Assembly (NCBI RefSeq): GCF_000725385.1
Contig: NZ_CP008884.1
Coordinates: forward strand, 4,763,501 to 4,827,500
Length of the DNA stretch: 64,000 nucleotides
Reading direction: 5' to 3'
From: Dyella japonica A8
GTDB lineage: Bacteria; Pseudomonadota; Gammaproteobacteria; Xanthomonadales; Rhodanobacteraceae
Part shown: positions 25,535 to 33,789 of the stretch, piece by piece
Layout of the letters: the number at the start of each line of letters is the position of its first letter
Numbering within the stretch: position 1 is the stretch's first letter
Notes under the pieces: generated by a model
What the model was told of the DNA's origin: nothing
What the model saw: the letters and a program-made list of their open reading frames with translations, nothing else
Database searches by the model: none
Made by a program: the position numbers and the translations under genes

Positions 25535-27376
25535 ATGACCAGCAGGTATGGCTTGCACGGCGACCCGACGACGACGCGCGGCGTGGTTATTGCAACCTTG
25601 TCCACGACGTTCAACGGCAATCGGCGAATGGCCGTCCTTGGCGATCACGCTACCTGCGGCAATTGTCCGGGCACATGGCCGATCATCGCCACCGCAGAAC
25701 GCAGGAAGGATAACGGCCGCCCCACCGTTCTCGATGGGGATTGGGTGGCCTGTCCCTGTAAAAAGAACCACGTTATCGCAACGGCAGACAATATGGCTTA
25801 CAGCCATCCGCGAGGCGAGAACTTTACCGCCGCGAGTGCGGCGACAGCCCTCGGCACAGCAGTAGCGCCTTCGCCATCGGCAAAGCCAGCGCCACCCGCC
25901 ATCCGCGACCAGAACACCTCCACCGAACGCCGCTGCGTGCTGCGCATCGGCGTGTTCTTCGACGGCACCAGCAACAACGCCGGCAATACCCAGATGTTCG
26001 ACCAGTGCCGCGCGTCTTCCGCCGACGCGCTGGGGCAGGATGCGCAAGAGCAACAAGCCATTGCCCAGCATTGCCAGCCGTACATGACCCAGCCGGACAG
26101 CAGCTATGACAATGGCTATACCAATGTGTGGCGGTTGTATCAGTTGTATAGGGACAGCACGCGCGAATCGATTGGCGACGAGGATACGGAGTATTTCCTG
26201 CGCATCTACGTCGATGGCATCGGCACTACCACCGGCCAGCCGGACAGCACGCTAGGGCTAGCCTTTGGTACCGGTGATACCGGCATGTTGAAGCGAGTCG
26301 AAGAAACTCTCACTCAAGCGATTCCGCAGCGAATTGACGCATTTTCACGCAAGAACATTAACGTTGCTATCGAGGCCATCGAGTTCGATGCGTTCGGCTT
26401 CAGTCGTGGAGCGGCCGCCGCCCGCCATTTCGTGCACGAAATCAACCGCAAGCAAAGCAGTCCGTTGGTGCAACCGTTGCAAGCCAGCGGAGCGCGTCTA
26501 AGCAGCAGCTTCAATACCACACGCGATCTGCGCGTGGGCTTCGTCGGCCTGTTCGACACCGTGGTGTCGCGAGCCAGCATGGCCGATGGCCTGAACGTGC
26601 GTGGTGGCCGCAACGGCCCGCTCAAGGTCGCGCTGCCCGCCGGATGCGCGCGCCAGGTAGTGCATCTGGTGGCGCGCAACGAACATCGCGCCAACTTCAT
26701 GTCCACCACCGTGTGGCCACAGCACTGGGAAATCGCCTTGCCCGGCGCGCATTCCGATATCGGCGGCAGCTACCACACCGACCACGAAGGGCCGCTGATG
26801 CTGGTCAAGCCCATCCGCAGCATCGAACCGGTGCAAGAGCACGGGGGCAACCTCTACGCACCGCCACCGGAGCAAAGCCGCGCCTGGCGGGAGGCCCATG
26901 CCCAGCGCCAAGGCTGGCTTGATCGTCTGGGCCACATCGACGAGCGAGCCGTGACGGTGGACGCTTGGCAGCAGTGGGAGGAAGCGCCGCCAGCACGCGG
27001 CAGCGTACGCAATCTTCGCCAGTGGGTGGCCTACGCCACGCTGCGGCTGGACCGGCCCATCGATTGGCGTTATCAGCTGATTCCGCTGCGGGTGATGCAC
27101 AAGTTGGCACAAGAGGCCGGCGTGCCTTGGAGTCAATCCCCTGATGATGTTCCAGCGTTGACGCTGCCCAACGAGCTGCTCTCCATTGCCGCCAAACTCA
27201 TCGATCGGCAGTCGCTAAGTCTGGACGAGGAAGCGATGCTTGCACGCAAATACCTGCACCAGTCGGCCCACTGGAATCTCTTTCGCTACCAACGGGGCAG
27301 CGCCGAGGAACTGCTCTACTTCGATCGTCCCGATCCCTCTGGTCGCCGCGTCGTGCTTCCCAATGAAGATCATTAA
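25535..27376 (+). CDS. Type VI secretion lipase effector, PAAR-like plus Tle1/DUF2235
   Basis: 613 aa from ATG at 25535 with AAGGAG 5-6 nt upstream. The N-terminal about 100 residues (RGVVIATLSTTF.. MAVLGDHATC.. VACPCKK) form a PAAR-like domain that would cap the VgrG spike. After an Ala/Pro linker comes a DUF2235/Tle1 alpha/beta-hydrolase (about 130-520): RIGVFFDGTSNN, nucleophile Ser290 in GFSRG, acid Asp408 in GAHSDIGGSY. The C-terminus (LHQSAHW.. PNEDH) overlaps the start of the first immunity gene by 14 bp. Tle1 enzymes are phospholipases delivered into rival cells. No T6SS structural genes lie in the window, so it is an orphan cargo island. Confidence 0.88.
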   Translation: MTSRYGLHGDPTTTRGVVIATLSTTFNGNRRMAVLGDHATCGNCPGTWPIIATAERRKDNGRPTVLDGDWVACPCKKNHVIATADNMAYSHPRGENFTAASAATALGTAVAPSPSAKPAPPAIRDQNTSTERRCVLRIGVFFDGTSNNAGNTQMFDQCRASSADALGQDAQEQQAIAQHCQPYMTQPDSSYDNGYTNVWRLYQLYRDSTRESIGDEDTEYFLRIYVDGIGTTTGQPDSTLGLAFGTGDTGMLKRVEETLTQAIPQRIDAFSRKNINVAIEAIEFDAFGFSRGAAAARHFVHEINRKQSSPLVQPLQASGARLSSSFNTTRDLRVGFVGLFDTVVSRASMADGLNVRGGRNGPLKVALPAGCARQVVHLVARNEHRANFMSTTVWPQHWEIALPGAHSDIGGSYHTDHEGPLMLVKPIRSIEPVQEHGGNLYAPPPEQSRAWREAHAQRQGWLDRLGHIDERAVTVDAWQQWEEAPPARGSVRNLRQWVAYATLRLDRPIDWRYQLIPLRVMHKLAQEAGVPWSQSPDDVPALTLPNELLSIAAKLIDRQSLSLDEEAMLARKYLHQSAHWNLFRYQRGSAEELLYFDRPDPSGRRVVLPNEDH

Positions 27377-28034
27377 GTGGCTGAAGTTGTTGCTTTGTGT
27401 GTTGCTGCTTGGCTGCGCTCAAGCGAAGAGCCGTCAAAGCAATGGCTTGCCATACGACAGTTGGTATCTCGGATTTGTGGCGCCAGCGAAGATGGAGGTG
27501 TGGCTGGAAACGGCAGATGTTGAAGATGCGCAGAAGCGCATCTTTCGTGGCGCCATGAGCGGTACGGTGGCATTGGCATACCGGGCTGCCCCGGATGGTT
27601 GGGGTGAACCGTCCATAGGAGCAGGTCGCGACATCCGTTCTTTTGGGTTACCTCAGCGCATCTATGTGCGCTGGCAATCGCTGGTGGAGCCGCAGACCTA
27701 TCGGGCCATCATCGTCATCCCCGAAACGGTGAGGCAGCAGATGCTGCACCAAGCACCATCTGTATTGAAAGCAGGCCGGTTCGATTACCAAAATTTTCTG
27801 AGCATCGGACTCGCGCCCGGCGGATGGATCAAGGTATGGGTCATGGGGGCCTCGACTGAGCCGGTGGAAGTGCTGTGCACGCGCGCGCAGATTGAACCTA
27901 AGGGGCCTGATCTTGGGCAGTACGAAGGGAGGTATGTCACATTGAACCGAGAAGTGAAGGACTACCTTCAGACACACCCCATCCCCTATGACTCGTGGGC
28001 ATGTCCAAATGCCACGTCGTCGGCCGCGCCATGA
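27363..28034 (+). CDS. DUF2931 lipoprotein, T6SS lipase immunity protein (copy 1)
   Basis: 223 aa from ATG at 27363, inside the effector's last codons. Lipoprotein signal LLLCVLLLGC (Cys18) places it in the periplasm, where a Tle1 lipase would act. The DUF2931 core contains MEVWLETADVED, PQRIYVRWQSLVEPQTYR, LSIGLAPGGWIKVWVMG and the terminal HPIPYDSWACP. It is very similar to the next gene throughout but diverges around residues 115-145 and 190-210. Likely protects the producer from its own lipase. Confidence 0.85.
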   Translation: MKIIKWLKLLLCVLLLGCAQAKSRQSNGLPYDSWYLGFVAPAKMEVWLETADVEDAQKRIFRGAMSGTVALAYRAAPDGWGEPSIGAGRDIRSFGLPQRIYVRWQSLVEPQTYRAIIVIPETVRQQMLHQAPSVLKAGRFDYQNFLSIGLAPGGWIKVWVMGASTEPVEVLCTRAQIEPKGPDLGQYEGRYVTLNREVKDYLQTHPIPYDSWACPNATSSAAP

Positions 28035-28045
28035 CAGCCCGCCCA

Positions 28046-28169
28046 TCTGCATCAGCCCTCCCATTGGCATGGCTTCCGCTACCAACGTGGCAGGACCGAG
28101 GAACTGCTCTACGTCAACCGTCCCGATCCCTCCGGTCGCCGCGTCGTGCTTCCCAATGAAGATCACTAA
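28046..28169 (+). pseudogene. Orphan effector C-terminal fragment between immunity genes
   Basis: In frame this stretch reads LHQPSHWHGFRYQRG.. then EELLYVNRPDPSGRRVVLPN and EDH before a stop. It is a close copy of the last 40 or so residues of the lipase effector (LHQSAHWNLFRYQRG.. PNEDH). It has no start codon or ribosome-binding site of its own. It ends 14 bp inside the second immunity gene, exactly as the full effector overlaps the first. It is the relic of a duplication that carried the effector tail with its immunity gene. Confidence 0.88.
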
Positions 28170-28839
28170 AGCATGGCTCAGCGCATGGCTCTGCCTGCTG
28201 CTCATGGGCTGTGCCCAAGCGCAGAGCCGTCAGGGCAATGGCTTGCCGTATGACAGTTGGTATCTGGGTTTCCAAGCACCAGCAAAGATGGAAGTGTGGC
28301 TGGAAACAGCCGATATCGAAGATGCGCAGAAGCGCATCTTTCGGGGCGCCATGAGCGGAACCGTGGCATTGGCGTACCTGGCTGATCCGAAGGGCTGGGG
28401 TGACCACATTCCTATCGGGAAGGGACGCTACATCGAAAATCTAGGTTTGCCTCAGCGCATCTACGTGCGCTGGCAATCGCTGGTGAAGCCGCAGACCTAC
28501 CGGGCCATTATTGCCATTCCGGAGGATGCGCGCCGATTGATGCTGACCAAGCCGCCCGAAGGAGGACAGGGCCCAGGCGTTGACTATCCGAGGTACTTGA
28601 GCATCGGACTAGCGCCGGGCGGATGGATCAAGGTGTGGGTCATGGGGGTCTCTACCAAGCCGGTGGAGGTGCTGTGCACGCGTGCACAGATTGAACCTAA
28701 GGGGCCAGGACTTATTCACGACAGCTACGCCTATTCCTTCGACGTGCTGGAACCGCAAACAAGGGAGTACATCCAAACGCATCCCATCCCTTATGACTCG
28801 TGGGCCTGTCCGAATGCCACCTCGTCGGCTGCGCCATGA
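28156..28839 (+). CDS. DUF2931 lipoprotein, T6SS lipase immunity protein (copy 2)
   Basis: 227 aa from ATG at 28156. Lipobox LLLMGC (Cys19). Nearly the same as copy 1 in the core (DSWYLGFQAPAKMEVWLETA, RIYVRWQSLVKPQTYR, LSIGLAPGGWIKVWVMG) and the same end (PYDSWACPNATSSAAP). It differs mainly around residues 70-85 (DPKGWGDHIPIGKG) and 195-212. Divergence in these patches could tune it to a different effector variant (inference). Followed by a further decayed effector-tail trace. Confidence 0.85.
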   Translation: MKITKAWLSAWLCLLLMGCAQAQSRQGNGLPYDSWYLGFQAPAKMEVWLETADIEDAQKRIFRGAMSGTVALAYLADPKGWGDHIPIGKGRYIENLGLPQRIYVRWQSLVKPQTYRAIIAIPEDARRLMLTKPPEGGQGPGVDYPRYLSIGLAPGGWIKVWVMGVSTKPVEVLCTRAQIEPKGPGLIHDSYAYSFDVLEPQTREYIQTHPIPYDSWACPNATSSAAP

Positions 28840-28890
28840 CAGCGCACCCATCTGCACCCGTTGGCGCATGGCATCTCTTAGCTAACCAAC
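28838..28890 (+). pseudogene. Trace of a third effector-tail repeat
   Basis: After the second immunity stop, TGACAGCGCACCCATCTGCA parallels TGACAGCCCGCCCATCTGCA after the first. In frame it reads LHPLAHGIS then stop, against LHQPSHWHGF. The similarity then fades. Confidence 0.6.
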
Positions 28891-28999
28891 GAAGTAACCA
28901 ACATGGCGCGAGCAGCGAACAGGTAAGAGCGTCAAAAAATCCTGGGCCCATGGCACGGGAACCTGTTCACCCTCCCCCCAACACTTTGAGGAGAAGCCC

Positions 29000-29491
29000 A
29001 TGTTTGGAATCTCGCCGCCCGGATGGATACACACCCTCGGCAGCCTCCCGGCCATTCCGGCCGCCGCCTATATGTTCGGTCGCTCCGGTCGAATCGTGCC
29101 TCGCTCAACCGCCGGCACCGTCTATCTTGTGTCGATGCTGATCGGCGCGGCCACCATCGCCCTCATTGCACACCAGCCCGTCAGTTACGTCATTGCGGGC
29201 GCCACACTCGCGCTACTGCTGGTGGGTTATGGCGTCGAACGGCTGCCCTGGCGGCAAGGGGCTAAGCGATACATCGAGACCATCAGCCTGACGCTGACCT
29301 CATTCTTGCTCATGTTGCCGGCCGTGTCCGAAACCCTGCGTCGTGTCCCGGACGGTCACCCGCTGGTGACGGACCCGAAGTCACCGATGCTTCTCGGCGC
29401 GATGGCCGCGCTGCTGGTGCTCCTCATCGCCGGCATCACGGCGCAGGTCATTTACTTGCGTAAGTCCAGACAGCTGGCCCAGACGGTGTGA
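29000..29491 (+). CDS. Four-TM membrane protein, unknown
   Basis: 163 aa from ATG at 29000 with GAGGAGAAG 4-5 nt upstream. Hydrophobic helices at about 12-25, 41-60, 64-80, 93-108 and 130-152, with a short basic C-terminus (LRKSRQLAQTV). No family recognised. It follows the effector/immunity array on the same strand, 160 bp after the last immunity gene. It may be an accessory of the island or unrelated. A strong hairpin with a T-run lies about 120 bp downstream. Confidence 0.6.
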   Translation: MFGISPPGWIHTLGSLPAIPAAAYMFGRSGRIVPRSTAGTVYLVSMLIGAATIALIAHQPVSYVIAGATLALLLVGYGVERLPWRQGAKRYIETISLTLTSFLLMLPAVSETLRRVPDGHPLVTDPKSPMLLGAMAALLVLLIAGITAQVIYLRKSRQLAQTV

Positions 29492-29610
29492 ACACCGTGG
29501 CGACCAGCCCACAGCAGAACGGCGAAAGTGGGTGGTCGCACTGGTAGTCGTGGGGTCGGAGGTAGTTAGAGCGACTTAACTACTTCCGCTCCCTTTAACG
29601 TCTAGGGCAA

Positions 29611-29662
29611 AGAGGGGTCAGAGTGCATTCTTCCAAGAAAAAAGCACTCTGGCCCCTTTTTT
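29611..29662 (+). repeat. Inverted AGTGCACTCTGACCCC repeat forming a 16-bp hairpin with T-run
   Basis: AGAGGGGTCAGAGTGC (29611-29626) pairs with GCACTCTGGCCCCTTT (29644-29659) with two G-T pairs and a 17-nt loop, followed by TTT. It looks like a REPIN-type doublet and could also terminate the plus-strand membrane-protein gene. Confidence 0.7.
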
Positions 29663-29787
29663 ACGAAGTGTTTTATAACCGCCAACGGCTACATGGCAGC
29701 CCGGGATATCGATCACCGGACGACTATGAATGCAGTCGCCCGGTGTCTTAATTAACCCGTCCGAGAAATCGGGAATGGTCCAGATGG

Positions 29788-29837
29788 TCCACTCTGACCC
29801 CTGTTTTCGTTTATAGAAAAGTACGCTGACCCCATTT
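29788..29837. repeat. Two direct degenerate copies of the AGTGCACTCTGACCCC repeat
   Basis: TCCACTCTGACCCCTGTTTT (about 29788-29807) and GAAAAGTACGCTGACCCCAT (about 29816-29835), same orientation, about 28 bp apart. Confidence 0.6.
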
Positions 29838-29843
29838 TTGTAA

Positions 29844-30164
29844 TCAATCCTTAGAGTTGGGCCCATAGGTGGACTTAAGCCAGCTAGCTCGCTTTTCCGA
29901 TTTGACACCGGAGAATGCCCAGCCCCTGTTGCCCTTGTTCACAGGAAGGTCCACAACCAAAACTGCGGCCGTACTACCCTCGCCCGACGCTTTAATCTGA
30001 TCCTTCACAAGGTCCCGCCATGCGGACGAACTCTTGCCTTGAACGATCCACGTGGACGCGAAGTGATGCCACCAAGCGCCACCTTGTTCCTTGATCGTCC
30101 CATGGATGCGGTCGAGCGTCGCTGGCGTTGCCCGGTCAACGGTAATCATGCAGAACTTACTCAC
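29844..30164 (-). CDS. Small hypothetical protein
   Basis: 106 aa, GTG start overlapping the stop of the upstream gene by 8 bp (an in-frame ATG follows at 30149). MITVDRATPATLDRIHGTIK, WWHHFASTWIVQGKSSSAW and a basic C-terminus. No TM or signal. Not a family I recognise; the fold may be a small alpha/beta domain. The overlap makes co-translation with the two-TM gene likely. Confidence 0.55.
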   Translation of the reverse strand: MSKFCMITVDRATPATLDRIHGTIKEQGGAWWHHFASTWIVQGKSSSAWRDLVKDQIKASGEGSTAAVLVVDLPVNKGNRGWAFSGVKSEKRASWLKSTYGPNSKD

Positions 30165-30594
30165 CGGGCTCTCCCGTGGAGTCCAAGGTCAATTTAGGCG
30201 TGACCTTCCCGCTCGTCGACCGCTTTCTCCGCGGCCGCTGCGCCGAGAGGTACGACACCGCTTCGTCGCCTGATGCACTGTCGCCCAGTCGAAGCCTATG
30301 ATTCGAAAGGTCTACAAAACCCTTTGCATCCAGCTCACCCACCATTAGGGTTTCGGGGCGCCGTGCGGCCTGCACGCAGACATAGATGACCGTTCCCAAG
30401 ATGATGAGGGCGGCAAACCCAAGGACATACGCAACGAGCCAGGCACCAACAGGCGACGACAGTAACGCCATTAGAACTTTGTAGGTAAAGAAAAGGACTA
30501 TTGCGAGCACGGCTGTCAGGAACCCAAGAATAGTCTTGGGCATTTTCACCTGGCCGGCGAGCTTTGATCCCACTTGGCTCAAATCAAAGGCCAT
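30157..30594 (-). CDS. Two-TM membrane protein, unknown
   Basis: 145 aa from ATG at 30594. An N-terminal amphipathic stretch (DLSQVGSKLAGQVKMPK) leads into TM helices at about 21-45 and 50-76, then a cytoplasmic part (ETLMVGELDAKGFVDLSN) and an Arg/Lys-rich tail (RPRRKRSTSGK). No recognised family. It forms a two-gene unit with the following small protein. It lies downstream of the ATPase gene but beyond a terminator, so it probably has its own promoter. Confidence 0.6.
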   Translation of the reverse strand: MAFDLSQVGSKLAGQVKMPKTILGFLTAVLAIVLFFTYKVLMALLSSPVGAWLVAYVLGFAALIILGTVIYVCVQAARRPETLMVGELDAKGFVDLSNHRLRLGDSASGDEAVSYLSAQRPRRKRSTSGKVTPKLTLDSTGEPGE

Positions 30595-30782
30595 CCGTTG
30601 ATCCTCCCTAGAAAGAGGATACCAATCTGAGGAAGCGGAAAGCACCTCCCGTCAAACGACGCCAGCCTTGCACGGAGATCGCGTATTCCTAGATCTCACT
30701 GGCTTCGCCATCGTCCACACGCAAAAAAAGAGGCAGAGTGAGATGGCCCCGTTAGCTTCCACGCCGCCCCTGTTTCGGTCAC

Positions 30783-30808
30783 AAAAAAGCCGAAGTATTC
30801 ACTTCGGC
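30783..30808 (-). terminator. Intrinsic terminator of the ATPase gene
   Basis: On the minus strand GCCGAAGT / ACTTCGGC form an 8-bp stem with a 4-nt loop, followed by TTTTTTG. It lies 24 bp after the ATPase stop. Confidence 0.85.
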
Positions 30809-30831
30809 TTCTTAACTCCAAACCAATCCAT

Positions 30832-32106
30832 TTACACCGTTTTAGACCACAAGCTAATCGCATTATCGAAATCGTTAAGAACAATTTCTTCTGTAGAAGA
30901 GTTCTTAATTAAAAGCCATCGCACGACAATTCTAAACTTCGGATCCAGGAAACGATAAAAATTACTTTTAGGACTCCTAGTGATGACAGGATGCTCTCCA
31001 CCTGCAAGATCAGACAAAATCTGAGCCACGTTAAGAATCCTGCCACCTGAACTCTTGGGAAACTCTTTCCCAAGGATATCCTCAATATCTGCGCGACCAA
31101 AATCATATTTATGGCACGCGCCAAGGCAATAAAGAATCTGGTTGCGTCGGCCAATTTTTGTGGCCTTTGCATTTAGATTGGGCTCGATTCTTGCAATATC
31201 CTTGACCAGAGAGGCCTTTACCCAGTCCTTAGTTCCTTCCACAAAAGCAGCCGCGGAGATCTCACCATTTCTATCTTCTACTGCCCAAGCTATGTGAAGG
31301 CACAGCTCATGCATAAACTGCGGAATTCTGTCCGAATGATAACTAATTTGCCGCCAAAATCGATCCGCATAAGCCAATCCATCGGGAGAATACTCGAACT
31401 TCAATAATTCAATGAAGCCGGTGTGCACCAATTCCCGCGCCTGAGCCTCGTCTAGGCGAGCGACCTCAGGAATCTCAGTCAATCTGTTTGCAATGGTTCC
31501 AGAAAAGCTTGAACCACTAATTAACTTACGAACTTCATTTGAAGTTCCTACAAGCAATATTTTGACCTGATGCCGTGCATAACGCTCATCGTCAACGAGC
31601 AGCAAGAGCCCGGCAAGCTCCCTTATCAAGCTTTCGCTTTGAAGCACCTGCTCTAAATTGTCAAACACCAAGCAAGCCGGCTTGTTCTGCGCACGAGTCG
31701 AAATAGACTCAAGTGCAGAATGAAACGGGTCCACGCTGTAGACAGATTTATCTTGCGATTTGACGCTCCCCGAAACAAATCCAGGAACGCCACCACCAAG
31801 CTCGCGTAATGTAGTTCTCTCCGCCATGGATTCACGACAAATGGTTTGGAGAAGAACTTCGGCTATAGAGCCGGCTGTCGCGCAAAGCCCCATATTTGCG
31901 ATCTCAATATGGTAACTGAGCTCTCCTAGAACTTTCTTATATAGCCAAGATTTGCCAGAACCACTTTCGCCATGAATCACCACGTGCTTTGGCACGTCGA
32001 GGCTACGGCGAAGTCCCTTTTCGAGATCCGGTCTAGATATATAGGTTTTTGGATTCACGCTCGCGGCGCGGGGCGTAAAAACATCAGTTGGATTCAGAGC
32101 GCCCAT
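30832..32106 (-). CDS. AAA/STAND-like P-loop ATPase with C-terminal winged-helix-like region
   Basis: 424 aa from ATG at 32106 (a GTG four codons earlier is inside the nrdJb stop region). It starts TFTPRAASVNPKTYISRP-like, then Walker A GESGSGKS (46-53), Walker B CLVFDNLEQ (about 146-154) and a sensor-1-like LLVGTSNEVR. About residues 310-415 look like winged helices (GRADIEDILG.. FLDPKFRIVVRWLL). The gene is visibly richer in A/T than its neighbours, with many ATT/AAT codons. It resembles Cdc6/ORC or STAND ATPases; related stand-alone proteins occur in defence islands. Function unknown. Confidence 0.7.
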   Translation of the reverse strand: MGALNPTDVFTPRAASVNPKTYISRPDLEKGLRRSLDVPKHVVIHGESGSGKSWLYKKVLGELSYHIEIANMGLCATAGSIAEVLLQTICRESMAERTTLRELGGGVPGFVSGSVKSQDKSVYSVDPFHSALESISTRAQNKPACLVFDNLEQVLQSESLIRELAGLLLLVDDERYARHQVKILLVGTSNEVRKLISGSSFSGTIANRLTEIPEVARLDEAQARELVHTGFIELLKFEYSPDGLAYADRFWRQISYHSDRIPQFMHELCLHIAWAVEDRNGEISAAAFVEGTKDWVKASLVKDIARIEPNLNAKATKIGRRNQILYCLGACHKYDFGRADIEDILGKEFPKSSGGRILNVAQILSDLAGGEHPVITRSPKSNFYRFLDPKFRIVVRWLLIKNSSTEEIVLNDFDNAISLWSKTV

Positions 32107-32108
32107 CT

Positions 32109-32861
32109 TTAACCGCACTTGCTATACCCACAATTCAAACAAGTCTGGCATCCATCCATCAGCACCAGCGCCTGCGTATTGCACTTGGCGCAGAGGGTGG
32201 CGCCGGGCGGGAAGCCGTTGGCGTTGGTGGGTTCGGCCTTGGCTTCAGCGGTAGCAGCCGGCGCGGGGCTCTTGCCGTTGGCAGCCGCTTCATAAGCCGC
32301 GCGCTTTTCGGCGATGAGCTTACGGGTGGACTCGTCCATTTCCGGGTCGTGGATAAGGCCGATGGTCTTCATGTGCTGCTCGATCACCGCGCCGATCTCG
32401 GCGACGATGCTGGGCATGTAGATGCCGCCGGCTTTGAAGTAGCCGCCGCGGGGGTCGAAGACGGCCTTCATCTCTTCCACCAGGAAGGTGACGTCGCCGC
32501 CCTTGCGGAACACGGCGGAGATGATGCGGGTGAGCGCCACGATCCACTGGAAGTGGTCCATGTTCTTCGAGTTGATGAAGATCTCGAAGGGGCGGCGCTG
32601 TTCGTACTGGGTGCCGACGTTGAGCACGATGTCGTTGACGGTGACGTACAACGCGTGTTCGAACAGGGGCGACTTGATCTTGTAGGTGGAGCCGACGAGC
32701 GTTTCGGGGCGCTCCAGGCTCTCGTGCATCTGGATGACTTCGGCCTTGGGCGCTTCTTTGGAAGCGGCCGGGGCGGCGGCGGGTGCAGCGGCGGACGCGG
32801 CCTTGTCCTCGGGCTTGACGACGTTGTAGCCCTTGATCTTCTTTTCGATCTTGATCGCCAT
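32109..32861 (-). CDS. nrdJb: Vitamin B12-dependent ribonucleotide reductase, C-terminal subunit
   Basis: 250 aa from ATG at 32861. N-terminal linker with Ala/Pro run (about 18-42), then the TSCPD-type domain (about 55-175: NSKNMDHFQWIVALTRIIS.. GGDVTFLVEEMKAVFDPRGG), then a C-terminal zinc-ribbon/redox-Cys tail CAKCNTQALVLMDGCQTC plus CGYSKC. In the split class II enzyme NrdJb is the separate C-terminal half that re-reduces NrdJa. Two nucleotides separate its stop from the ATPase gene. A histone-like gene lies between it and nrdJa. Confidence 0.85.
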   Translation of the reverse strand: MAIKIEKKIKGYNVVKPEDKAASAAAPAAAPAASKEAPKAEVIQMHESLERPETLVGSTYKIKSPLFEHALYVTVNDIVLNVGTQYEQRRPFEIFINSKNMDHFQWIVALTRIISAVFRKGGDVTFLVEEMKAVFDPRGGYFKAGGIYMPSIVAEIGAVIEQHMKTIGLIHDPEMDESTRKLIAEKRAAYEAAANGKSPAPAATAEAKAEPTNANGFPPGATLCAKCNTQALVLMDGCQTCLNCGYSKCG

Positions 32862-32960
32862 GGTGTGTGCTTCTTTTGACGGGATTGGCGGCGCGCTGCG
32901 GCTTGGGATGACTGGCTGACTGGTGTCGTGGAGCGGGCTCGCATTCCGGGGCGTTGAAGT

Positions 32961-32991
32961 CACTGGATTCCTGCCTGCGCAGGAATGACGA
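32961..32991. repeat. REP element, family B
   Basis: CACTGGATTCCTGCCTGCGC followed by AGGAATGACG; a hairpin with arms ATTCCTGC/GCAGGAAT. Same family at 37.7, 37.8 and 40.5 kb. Confidence 0.75.
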
Positions 32992-33087
32992 GCTACGGAA
33001 TGAGGGAACGCTGGACGGTCCGGTCTGCATGGCAGCTCCGGAACGGTCCGGCCCGGCGTTGGCACGCCGGGCCGGATCGGGTGCTAC

Positions 33088-33672
33088 TTACTTACGGCGT
33101 GCGGTCTTCTTGGCGACCTTGCGGACGGCCTTCTTCACGCTCGCCTTCTTGCTGGCAGTGGACCTCTTGACCGCCTTGGCGGCGGTCTTTTTACCGGCGG
33201 CCTTCTTGACCGTCTTCTTCACGGCCTTTTTGGCCGTCTTCTTGCTGCTGACCTTACGAACAGCCTTCTTGGCAGCGGTCTTGCGCACTGCCTTCTTGGC
33301 GGCCTTCTTGGCGGCGGTCTTCTTCACCGCCTTCTTGGCGACCTTCTTGGCAGCGGCTTTCTTCACCGCCTTCTTGGCGACCTTCTTGGCGGCAGCCTTC
33401 TTGACCGCCTTCTTCACGGTCTTCTTGGCGGCAGCCTTCTTCACCGTCTTCTTGGCGGCCTTCTTGGCGGTCTTCTTGGCAGCAGCCTTCTTGACCGCTT
33501 TCTTGGCGGTCTTCTTGGCCGGAGCTGCCTTCTTGGCCGCAGCCACCTTCTTCTTGGCGCGAGCCTTCTTGGGCTTGGCGGCCGCGGCCACTTCGACCAC
33601 GGGCACCTCGACCGGCGCGTCGACGACCGTCACGGCTTCTTCTTTCACTTCAAACTCGGTATCGATAGACAT
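33088..33672 (-). CDS. Histone H1-like Lys/Ala-rich protein
   Basis: 194 aa from ATG at 33672. An acidic/hydrophobic N-terminal segment (about 1-34, EFEVKEEAVTVVDAPVEVP) is followed by a very basic array of KKAVKKAAAKK-type repeats to the C-terminus (about 35-194). It resembles AlgP/AlgR3 and other bacterial H1-like DNA-binding proteins, thought to bind and compact DNA. Placed between nrdJa and nrdJb on the same strand: 117 bp after nrdJa and 226 bp before nrdJb. The repeat array makes length variation between strains likely. Confidence 0.85.
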   Translation of the reverse strand: MSIDTEFEVKEEAVTVVDAPVEVPVVEVAAAAKPKKARAKKKVAAAKKAAPAKKTAKKAVKKAAAKKTAKKAAKKTVKKAAAKKTVKKAVKKAAAKKVAKKAVKKAAAKKVAKKAVKKTAAKKAAKKAVRKTAAKKAVRKVSSKKTAKKAVKKTVKKAAGKKTAAKAVKRSTASKKASVKKAVRKVAKKTARRK

Positions 33673-33789
33673 GCGGGTATTCCCCTCCGACGTGGATTCT
33701 GGAACTTGTGTTGAGTGCCTTGCCACCGGGTATTCGGTATTGCTCTTGGCAGTGGGTCGGTGCCTGTTACCAGGCAACCGGTACGTAGT

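Noticed and set aside
29618..29908. 96-codon minus-strand frame
   Set aside because: Runs through three copies of the AGTGCACTCTGACCCC repeat; no independent support.
33088..33672. CRISPR-like or tandem DNA repeat
   Set aside because: Periodicity comes from KKAVKKAAAKK-type codons in a histone-like gene, with no spacers.
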